Positions 1-5,179 of a stretch of 8,291 bases of DNA are shown piece by piece; the stretch's first letter is position 1; every line of letters begins with the position of its first letter. The notes under the pieces were generated by a model that was not told the origin of the DNA, did no database searches, and saw only the letters and a list, made by a program, of their open reading frames with translations. The stretch is from contig CAMCJW010000118.1 in the NCBI GenBank assembly GCA_945875195.1, positions 1-8,291 of the forward strand. Reading direction: 5' to 3'. Origin of the DNA: Chitinophaga pinensis. Its GTDB lineage: Bacteria > Bacteroidota > Bacteroidia > UKL13-3. A program made the translations under genes and the position numbers.

Positions 1-1
1 T

Positions 2-91
2 GAAGTTAGCTTAGAATTTCATGATGAATTGAAATCTTCCTTTGAAGAAATATCTAGGATGTTATTTGCGCTGATTAAGAACCTTAGTTAA
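2..91 (+). CDS. C-terminal end of a four-helix-bundle-like protein (partial)
   Basis: An open frame enters from the left edge and gives 29 residues before a TAA stop. The tail contains EEISRMLFALIKNLS, an amphipathic helix. That pattern (acidic residues, then RML, then LIKxL) resembles the last helix of the small four-helix-bundle proteins related to the 23S rRNA intervening-sequence protein (TIGR02436-type), which are usually about 115-130 residues long. Only the last quarter would be visible, so the family call is recognition by eye from a short tail and could be wrong. The reading frame itself is plausible because it stays open to the edge and has coding-like composition. These proteins are common as isolated small genes in Bacteroidota, and their cellular role is generally not known. 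No terminator is evident in the roughly 100 bp that follow. Confidence 0.5.
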   Translation, partial: EVSLEFHDELKSSFEEISRMLFALIKNLS

Positions 92-191
92 AGGGATCAT
101 GGAGTGCAGCGGAATAATCGCATAGGAGCAAGAGAAGGAGAAAGATAAAAATAACTAAATACAGCAACAATGTTTGAGTGGATTTATTGAC

Positions 192-395
192 TTAATCCTT
201 TTTTTCGTCATTTGATTTAGCGTTAATTAAAGCAAGCTTCTTCTTGTCTTTAAAATATTTTATTAAAACCAATATTATCTCCAATGCTTTAATTAGAAAA
301 ACCCAAACCCATATTGATTCAAAAAACGTGAATTTATTTATTCCATCACCCGTGGTGAGGCTATCTATTTGCATCAATATATTTAACTTAATCAT
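192..395 (-). CDS. Small single-pass membrane protein, function unknown
   Basis: A 67-residue protein when started at the ATG at 395-393. An in-frame ATG 33 bases earlier (428) would lie well inside the upstream gene. The start at 395 overlaps the upstream stop by 8 bases (ATGATTAA), an arrangement typical of translational coupling, so I prefer it. Residues about 26-48 form one hydrophobic segment (ESIWVWVFLI, then a stretch rich in I, L and V) containing K36 and E39. A lysine-rich tail follows (KYFKDKKK), then a polar acidic/basic end (NDEKKD). The positive charges directly after the segment suggest a cytoplasmic C-terminus by the positive-inside rule. I do not recognise a family. It lies last in the minus-strand group downstream of the WYL regulator. 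It could be an ordinary small membrane protein or a toxin-like partner, but nothing in the sequence decides this. Confidence 0.5.
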   Translation of the reverse strand: MIKLNILMQIDSLTTGDGINKFTFFESIWVWVFLIKALEIILVLIKYFKDKKKLALINAKSNDEKKD

Positions 396-570
396 TTTGT
401 CCGGGTAAAAACCTGCCAATATTTGCACGTTCGCTTAAACACCATTTTGCACCATTGTATCCTTCCTTTGCATGCACCTCAAACTTGTCCCAGCTGAGTG
501 AATTTAACTTTCTAACAATCTCCCCATTATCCAAAACAACCCTGCCTATTTCTACTATCTTATGCCACAT
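388..570 (-). CDS. Small hypothetical protein (60 aa)
   Basis: A 60-residue soluble, mixed-charge protein with no signal peptide or membrane segment. It has three tryptophans (W2, W27, W43) and a cluster of aromatic and glycine residues (WDKFEVHAKEGYNGAKWCLS, residues 27-46) of the kind expected in a small folded domain rather than a random reading frame. I do not recognise a family. It starts about 35 bases after the stop of the upstream exported-protein ORF, and its TAA stop overlaps the ATG of the downstream membrane-protein gene. The two are therefore probably co-translated and may act together. No Shine-Dalgarno sequence precedes the ATG, which is normal for Bacteroidota. It could also be the C-terminal remnant of a larger gene that has lost its beginning; the intact overlap with its neighbour argues mildly for a working gene. 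Confidence 0.5.
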   Translation of the reverse strand: MWHKIVEIGRVVLDNGEIVRKLNSLSWDKFEVHAKEGYNGAKWCLSERANIGRFLPGQND

Positions 571-605
571 GCTATAGCTAATTAAATTTTATACTTCTAA
601 ATATA

Positions 606-815
606 TTATAAATTCCTGGCCTCAATTTGACTTATTCCCAGATTAATTATTTTGGGGGAAACTCCAGTAAATTCAACATTGCTTCCAATTTTATTTATTT
701 GTTCATATCCTTGCGGAATAACCATTGAATAGCGTTTTAGGCTTTTAAATGTTTTTTGTGCATTTGAAAGTCCTATTGTTCCGATAAAATTCAATATAAT
801 TATTGCGGTTCTCAT
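606..815 (-). CDS. Short exported protein, probably truncated
   Basis: A 69-residue ORF with a convincing signal peptide: a basic start (MR), a hydrophobic core at about residues 4-16, and a likely cleavage after A19 (SNA|Q). The mature part contains KTFKSLKRYSMVIPQGYEQ, then IGSNVEFTGVSPK, then a short tail ending ARNL. By eye, the (K)YS-x-x-IPxGY...IGxNVEF pattern recalls the first strands of small periplasmic proteins of Bacteroidota that usually run to about 180-200 residues. This ORF stops soon after that pattern, so I infer a truncated or decaying copy. I could not find the missing part in the other minus-strand frames downstream. An alternative is a genuine short lipid-free secreted protein. 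It starts 57 bases after the stop of the WYL regulator on the same strand and could be co-transcribed with it. AGAAAG just before the ATG is a weak ribosome-binding candidate. Confidence 0.45.
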   Translation of the reverse strand: MRTAIIILNFIGTIGLSNAQKTFKSLKRYSMVIPQGYEQINKIGSNVEFTGVSPKIINLGISQIEARNL

Positions 816-871
816 TCTTTCTGATGGATTACATTTATGCTCATTGGTTGGATGCTGCTATTTATACCCCA

Positions 872-1804
872 TCACGCTTTTCTAGCACCCTTTAGTGCCT
901 TTTTATTGTTCTCGTACAACTGCCCTACAAAGGCTCTGAGGTGTTCTATGAAATCATCTGAACCCAATATGGTAATTTCATCTAAAAAGCCGAGCACAAA
1001 ACGTGTAACTGGCTTTAGGTTGTTTACTTCAAGCGTTAATCGGTAGGTTTTGTTTTTATTGTCTGCCTTAATGTGTGGGATCACCATAGGATATTCTTGT
1101 TTTAAAATCACATAGGCTCTTAGGTTTAATAACAAATCAACCTTTAATTTTTGGTCATCAATGTTGGCAAATCCAAAGGCATCGGGTTGCTCAAAACGGT
1201 GCAATTCAGCGCACTCGAAATGTTTATCTGTAATCATGACAGAACCAATCCTTTCTAAGGAAAAGAGCTTGTTTTTCTTGCTAGCCAATTCGTACGCACA
1301 AAGCATTTGGTAGTTATTGGTAAACTTAATGGGTTCAATAATTCTATTGCTAATATTATTGGAATTGGCAGAAAAATATTTTTGCAACACAACCTGCTTT
1401 TTTTGCGCTATGGCTTCGTTTATTTGAGCTGCCAGCTTACTGTTGTTTGCATTGATAATGTGATTTGCCTCTAAATCTATTTCCGATTTAACAAAAATTT
1501 TCTTTAAGATGCCATCCTTCAGCGCACTGTTTTTGGCACTGCTTAACACTAGCTCTTTAATAAGCGTAGCTTCTTCTAGGGTAAAGTAATCATCTGCTCC
1601 ATCATCATCAATGGAAATAGCATACTTGTTGTTTTTATCTTTTTGTATATCAAAGCCAATTTCGGCCATTAAATCAAGGTACCTGTAAACCGAGCGCTCA
1701 GTAATATCCAGCATAACTGCAATGGTACGTGTAGATTTAGCGGGTGCTTTTTTCAATAATGAAATGAGCTTGAATACTCGCAGGATTTTGTGTTGGTTTA
1801 ACAT
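872..1804 (-). CDS. WYL-domain transcriptional regulator (YafY type)
   Basis: A 310-residue DNA-binding regulator of the normal length for the YafY/WYL family. Residues about 5-60 form a winged helix-turn-helix (HTH_11 type), with the helix-turn-helix around STRTIAVMLDITERSVYRYL (24-43). A WYL domain spans about 123-190, in which NNYQMLCAYELASKKNKLFS and LERIG occupy the place of the usual W-Y-L and RLDRI elements. A C-terminal WCX-like part (about 220-297) includes LDEITILGSDDFIEHLR. In known members the WYL domain senses a small ligand, often a nucleotide or nucleic acid, and several control DNA-repair or antiphage genes; the ligand here is unknown. The start is the first ATG after a well-spaced candidate promoter on the same strand. 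Three small ORFs lie downstream on that strand and are the most obvious candidates for co-transcription. The stop codon is TGA, which shows that TGA is a normal stop in this genome. Confidence 0.9.
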   Translation of the reverse strand: MLNQHKILRVFKLISLLKKAPAKSTRTIAVMLDITERSVYRYLDLMAEIGFDIQKDKNNKYAISIDDDGADDYFTLEEATLIKELVLSSAKNSALKDGILKKIFVKSEIDLEANHIINANNSKLAAQINEAIAQKKQVVLQKYFSANSNNISNRIIEPIKFTNNYQMLCAYELASKKNKLFSLERIGSVMITDKHFECAELHRFEQPDAFGFANIDDQKLKVDLLLNLRAYVILKQEYPMVIPHIKADNKNKTYRLTLEVNNLKPVTRFVLGFLDEITILGSDDFIEHLRAFVGQLYENNKKALKGARKA

Positions 1805-1823
1805 AGGCTAAGAAATGTTACGA

Positions 1824-1854
1824 CAAATAAGGACAATATTATTTTAAGCACCAA
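1824..1854 (-). promoter_or_regulatory. Candidate Bacteroidota-type promoter of the WYL regulator
   Basis: Read on the minus strand, TTGG (1854-1851) is separated by 19 bases from CTTATTTG (1831-1824). The Bacteroidota sigma-ABfr consensus is TTTG-N19-TAnnTTTG. The TTTG half of the -7 box and the spacing match exactly, while the TA of the -7 box does not. A start point about 6 bases downstream would leave a leader of roughly 14 bases before the ATG at 1804. This is a match by eye, not an experimental site. Confidence 0.45.
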
Positions 1855-1912
1855 GCCATTGACCCAAGTTGACAAAAAAATATTGTGTCTTTGTACAAGA
1901 TTATTTCAGCAC

Positions 1913-1990
1913 ATGAAAAAACTGTTACTTTTTCTTTTACCAATTTGTGGCTTTGCAAGAGAAAGCAAAAAAATCATAGTGCAAAAATGA
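1913..1990 (+). pseudogene. Orphan signal-peptide ORF, remnant of an exported-protein gene
   Basis: The ORF has 25 codons, starts with MKKLLLFLLPICGFA and ends in KKIIVQK before TGA. The beginning is a textbook signal peptide (basic start, hydrophobic core, small residue near position 15), but almost no mature protein follows. It is preceded at 1886-1893 by TGTCTTTG, followed by TAC, which differs from the Bacteroidota -7 box TAnnTTTG at one base; a matching -33 element at the usual spacing is not clear. I infer the surviving 5' end of a lost secreted-protein gene that keeps its start region. It lies divergent from the WYL regulator and upstream of a second remnant. A functional 25-residue peptide cannot be excluded. 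Confidence 0.4.
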
Positions 1991-2141
1991 CTAAATACTA
2001 TTTCAATACCTCAATAGCCATTTTAATGAAAGCTGCATTTTTGTTATAATTTAATATTTATTGAGTTTCGGCACCGCTTTACCTATTATATAAAATTACC
2101 CTTTCACAAACAAATACTAAGAAAAAATAACCCAACAAAAC

Positions 2142-2429
2142 ATGAAAAAAATGATTCTGTTATGAGTAGTTGAATTATCGTCCCACACCGATAGCAGAGA
2201 GAGTGATTATTATAATATTAAATTATCTCAACGTCGTTCAAACAGTTGTGTAAATTATATAATAGCCAAAGGTATTCCTAAAGAAAAAATAGTAGCCAAA
2301 GGCTATGGCGAAACTCGCCTAATCAATCATTGTTCCAATGGAGTTGATTGTACTGAAGAAGAGCACCAACTTAATAGACGCACCGAACTTAAAATTCTCT
2401 TGCCTGATAGTCAGTTAGAGCAGGAGTGA
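2142..2429 (+). pseudogene. OmpA-family C-terminal domain, broken gene
   Basis: A frame that starts at ATG 2142 reads MKKMILL, meets a TGA at 2163-2165, and continues in the same frame for 87 more codons to a TGA at 2427. The continuation is most of an OmpA-like peptidoglycan-binding domain. It contains SHTDSRESDYYNIKLSQRRS, then KGIPKEKIVAKGYGETRL, then a cysteine-bearing loop NHCSNGVDCTEEEHQLNRR, and ends near ELKIL. Counting codons from the ATG, D17 and R32 are 15 apart and correspond to the Asp and Arg that bind diaminopimelate in OmpA of Acinetobacter. The first strand and helix of the domain (about 25-30 residues) and everything usually found before it are missing, although full-length Bacteroidota relatives are commonly several hundred residues. 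I infer a large internal deletion that joined the signal-peptide start to the domain, plus a nonsense codon. No in-frame start lies close after the TGA, so a translated product is unlikely. Confidence 0.8.
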
Positions 2430-2435
2430 CCCTCC

Positions 2436-3728
2436 CTAAAACCCTCTTTTTTTTCGTGGCCTAGCAATGCCTTTACGATCGTATACGGCCTCGCCGTCCC
2501 AAATAAATGAAATGGAATCTAATGTGTCAATTCTTTCTTGAGATAGCAATCCTTGTTTCCTATACCGCCGCTGCATATCCAACCAGCCGGCCAATTTTTT
2601 ATAGTCCTTCTTGATTTCTTTTTTAAATACCATAAAATGCCCAAACTTCTTTTTAAATTGAATCAACTCCTCAAACATCAATTCCCAAGCTGTTATCGGT
2701 TTTCTGTGAAGATCAATGTTTAAGGAACCCAAAAGTTTAATTTGGGCTGCTGTAAGTTTCCCCTTTTCAAAATAAACCCGTTGCGCATATATCCAATTCT
2801 CGTAATTTAAATCCTTTATAATCTGATAAGGAATTTTCTTTTTATACTGAATGTATAGTTTTTTGAGTCCTTCAAATTGTTTAATCCACCTAGATTGCAT
2901 CGGTTTCCAATCAAAGTCTAGTTGATTTAGCAATTTTTTTCGCTCCTTTAACAATGTTTTTTTGTTATTTAATACCCTCTGTGAAATAACCCAAAATGCT
3001 ATTTCCGGATAAGCCTTAGCACCTGGCGAAGTATGCCCATTTATTTTTTTAAATTCAATGAGCTGTTGGTACATTTCTTGCCAAGTAGGTTCCCACCTGC
3101 CAAATTCAAATTCCAAGGCATTTAAACGCTTGATTCGTTCTTCATTTTGTTGCTCTGGTCTGCGCCTCAAATTATGAACCCATTTGGCAAGGGGAGGGTT
3201 TAATTTATAAGATTGCGGCACTCTACAATGGCCATGTTCCTTTTTAAATTCAATCAACTCATTGTAACGCAAATCCCATTTTACATCCCTAAAATTTAAC
3301 CCTTGAACCTTGTTTAAAAAGAAATTTAATTGCTCCTTTCTTTCTTTTCCAAGTGTATTTACCGACCACCTTTGCTTAAAGAACCATTGCCTCAAGCCAC
3401 TGTTCTCAGTATCTTTGAGGTCAATCATTACATGAGAATGTTTAAGGTAATAGTTGTTTAGTCGCTTATACATCGCCTCCCAGCTAGTATCCTCAAATTT
3501 CCAATCAAAATTGATTTGGTTTAAAAGCCTAAAATGAACCTTAGTTAAATTCATTTTAGAGGTGCGCTGAACAACGGTCCAATAGGCAAGTTCAGCATCA
3601 TTTTCCCATTCAAAGGGTACATTGCAATGCCCGTTTTCCTTTTCAAATTTTTGGAGCTTCTTGTAGTAATACTCCCAGCTTTTCTCGAGTTTAATATTTT
3701 TAGGTAGCATTTTATCGAAGGTCAACAT
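2436..3728 (-). CDS. Stand-alone protein of six helicase-associated (HA) repeats
   Basis: A 430-residue protein built almost wholly of helicase-associated domain repeats (PF03457 type). Each repeat of about 65 residues has a W near its start, a (Y/F)xx(L)xx(F/Y)xxxxGH core, a later AxW...QR, and an end near LLxxLxFxW. Approximate limits are 17-80, 81-149, 150-213, 214-278, 279-344 and 345-410. Repeats 1, 3, 4 and 6 keep the GH; repeat 2 has SH and repeat 5 has lost it. The C-terminus is strongly basic (RPRKKRGF). HA repeats occur at the end of some helicases and are thought to bind nucleic acid. Here there is no helicase or ATPase domain and no signal peptide, so a cytoplasmic nucleic-acid-binding role is inference only. 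The start is the first ATG (3728); M7 is a possible alternative. The gene is single on its strand, converges on the ompA remnant with 6 bp between their stops, and has no clear promoter match upstream. Confidence 0.85.
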   Translation of the reverse strand: MLTFDKMLPKNIKLEKSWEYYYKKLQKFEKENGHCNVPFEWENDAELAYWTVVQRTSKMNLTKVHFRLLNQINFDWKFEDTSWEAMYKRLNNYYLKHSHVMIDLKDTENSGLRQWFFKQRWSVNTLGKERKEQLNFFLNKVQGLNFRDVKWDLRYNELIEFKKEHGHCRVPQSYKLNPPLAKWVHNLRRRPEQQNEERIKRLNALEFEFGRWEPTWQEMYQQLIEFKKINGHTSPGAKAYPEIAFWVISQRVLNNKKTLLKERKKLLNQLDFDWKPMQSRWIKQFEGLKKLYIQYKKKIPYQIIKDLNYENWIYAQRVYFEKGKLTAAQIKLLGSLNIDLHRKPITAWELMFEELIQFKKKFGHFMVFKKEIKKDYKKLAGWLDMQRRYRKQGLLSQERIDTLDSISFIWDGEAVYDRKGIARPRKKRGF

Positions 3729-3811
3729 TTATATTTAAAAATCAAAATGGATAAAAGACATTTCAATAATCATCCTATCCCCCTCGGTCGCCGAAGCCCC
3801 AAATCAGGAGA

Positions 3812-3961
3812 CCCATCTCCCTTCTCCAAGTCACCACATCTTCTTTCTCCATCTCCAAATCTCCCCTTCTCCAAGTCACCACATCTTCTTTCTCCAAGTC
3901 ACCACATCTCCCCCTCTCTTTCTTCTCTTCCTTCCCTTTCTCCTTCCTTTTCCCTTTCTTT
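3812..3961. repeat. C/T-rich tract with 32-bp direct repeats
   Basis: The plus strand is strongly pyrimidine-biased here. A 32-bp unit beginning CCTTCTCCAAGTCACC occurs exactly twice (3820-3851 and 3865-3896). A 19-bp part of it, TCTCCAAGTCACCACATCT, occurs a third time at 3891-3909, overlapping the end of copy two. From 3907 to 3961 there are 55 pyrimidines in a row. It fills the space between the divergent HA-repeat and glycosyltransferase genes and ends 9 bases before the latter's ATG. A 75-codon reading frame runs through it (3747-3974), but its product is just Ser/Pro/Leu repeats and it is not listed as a gene. Polypyrimidine tracts of this sort can form triplex DNA or slip during replication; neither is shown here. 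Confidence 0.85.
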
Positions 3962-3962
3962 G
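3955..3962 (+). promoter_or_regulatory. Candidate -7 element of the glycosyltransferase operon
   Basis: TTTCTTTG, followed by C, differs from the Bacteroidota -7 box TAnnTTTG at one base. It sits at the very end of the polypyrimidine tract. No good TTTG lies 19-21 bases upstream (that position reads TTCC), so the match is half a promoter. If used, transcription would begin within a few bases of the ATG at 3971. A chance match is possible in such T-rich DNA. Confidence 0.25.
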
Positions 3963-3970
3963 CTTCATCA

Positions 3971-5179
3971 ATGAAAATCCTTCAAATATTTAATCGCTTC
4001 CCGTGGCCGCTTAAAGACGGCGGGGCATTGGCAAATTTCAATGAAAGCAAAGGTTACCAAGAAGCTGGGGTTGAACTTACTATGGCTGCCCTAAATACCG
4101 AAAAGCATTTTGTTGATTATGATACTTTGCCAGAGCAAGTAAAGGCCATGGCAGATATTCATTTAACCTATATCGACAATAGGATCAAAGCGCAAGATGC
4201 CTTATTGAACCTATTTAGCAAGCGTTCCTACCATGTAGACAGGTTTATTAGCGACGAATTTGAAAAGCAACTCATTGATATTTGTAAGTCCAAAGAATTT
4301 GATGTAATAGTTTTTGAAAGTATTTTTGTTGCTCCCTACTTAGCCGCCATTCGCGCAAATAGCAAGGCTCCTTGTGTTTTACGCCAGCACAACATAGAAT
4401 ACAAAATTTGGGAAAATTTAGCGCAACATCAAGGCAATATTATTAAACATTCTTATCTTAGGTTATTGGCTTCAAGGTTAAAAAAATACGAGCTTTCTAT
4501 GCTGAACCAATTTGATGGAATTACGGTTTTTACGCAAACAGATTTTGATACCATGTGCACTGATAATTGCAAGGTTCCTGTAGGCATTTTTCCTTTTGGG
4601 GTAAACACAGAAAAGTTAATCATCAACAAGGAAAACCTAGAAATGCCCAGCCTTTTTCACTTGGGTTCCATGGATTGGTTGCCAAATCAAGAGGCCATGA
4701 ATTGGTTCATACAAGAGGTTTGGGCCGATATTTCATTGGATCACCCAACTTTACATTTCTATTTGGCAGGCCGAAATTTTCCTGTAGAATTTTATGATTA
4801 CAATAACCAAAATAATATCAGAATTCTCGGTGAAATAGACAGTGCCATGCAACTCATGAACGAAAAGGCAATCATGGTTGTTCCATTATTTTCAGGAAGT
4901 GGTATCAGAGTAAAGATTATGGAAGGCATGGCTTTAGGTAAATGCATTGTGTCTACAAGTCTTGGTGCGCAAGGTATAGACGCTGTTGATGGAGAGCATA
5001 TTCTCATTGCCAATACGGCCGATGAATTTAAAGAGAAAATAGAATACCTTCTTAAAAATATAAGTGAAATTGAACGAATTGGAAACAATGCAACAAATTT
5101 TGTGAGGTTAAATTACGACAACAAGGTGCTTATACAAAAGAAACTAGATTTTTACCGCCAATTAACGCCAAACTCATAA
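3971..5179 (+). CDS. Glycosyltransferase, GT4 / group 1 family
   Basis: A 402-residue, two-domain (GT-B) glycosyltransferase that would move a sugar from a nucleotide-sugar donor to an unidentified acceptor in the cytoplasm. The N-terminal acceptor-side domain begins with KILQIFNRFPWPLKDGG, the usual first strand and glycine loop, and carries RQHNIEYKIW (138-147), the HNxE element seen in this subgroup. The C-terminal donor-side domain starts near FHLGSMDWLPN (229-239). It contains PLFSGSGIRVKIMEGMA (305-321), where E318 corresponds to the second Glu of the family's EX7E-type motif, and then STSLGAQGI (328-336). There is no signal peptide or membrane segment. The ATG lies 9 bases after a polypyrimidine tract without a Shine-Dalgarno sequence. 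Its TAA shares a base with the ATG of the radical SAM gene, so the two are probably co-translated. The sugar and acceptor cannot be read from the sequence; roles in surface polysaccharide or glycolipid synthesis are typical of the family. Confidence 0.92.
   Translation: MKILQIFNRFPWPLKDGGALANFNESKGYQEAGVELTMAALNTEKHFVDYDTLPEQVKAMADIHLTYIDNRIKAQDALLNLFSKRSYHVDRFISDEFEKQLIDICKSKEFDVIVFESIFVAPYLAAIRANSKAPCVLRQHNIEYKIWENLAQHQGNIIKHSYLRLLASRLKKYELSMLNQFDGITVFTQTDFDTMCTDNCKVPVGIFPFGVNTEKLIINKENLEMPSLFHLGSMDWLPNQEAMNWFIQEVWADISLDHPTLHFYLAGRNFPVEFYDYNNQNNIRILGEIDSAMQLMNEKAIMVVPLFSGSGIRVKIMEGMALGKCIVSTSLGAQGIDAVDGEHILIANTADEFKEKIEYLLKNISEIERIGNNATNFVRLNYDNKVLIQKKLDFYRQLTPNS

Noticed and set aside
92..191. 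Gene or terminator between the left-edge gene and the small membrane-protein gene
   Set aside because: Only a six-codon ORF is present and no stable hairpin with a T-run is visible on either strand.
837..1046. 69-codon forward ORF overlapping the end of the WYL gene
   Set aside because: It is antisense to the conserved C-terminus of the regulator, with no motif of its own beyond hydrophobic runs.
2142..2429. TGA at 2163 read as an amino acid (recoding or selenocysteine)
   Set aside because: The WYL gene and this frame itself end in TGA, no hairpin follows the codon, and the OmpA domain is incomplete; a broken gene is simpler.
3812..3961. CRISPR array
   Set aside because: The 32-bp units start only 45 bp apart, the third is partial, the spaces between them are the same C/T-rich material, and there are no cas genes.
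3747..3974. 75-codon forward ORF rich in Ser, Pro and Leu
   Set aside because: It is a by-product of the C/T repeat tract. The product is repetitive with no signal peptide or domain, and its end overlaps the glycosyltransferase start.
4798..5088. 96-codon minus-strand ORF inside the glycosyltransferase gene
   Set aside because: It is the antisense shadow of a well-supported gene and has no recognisable motif; the same holds for the forward frame at 4567-4797.
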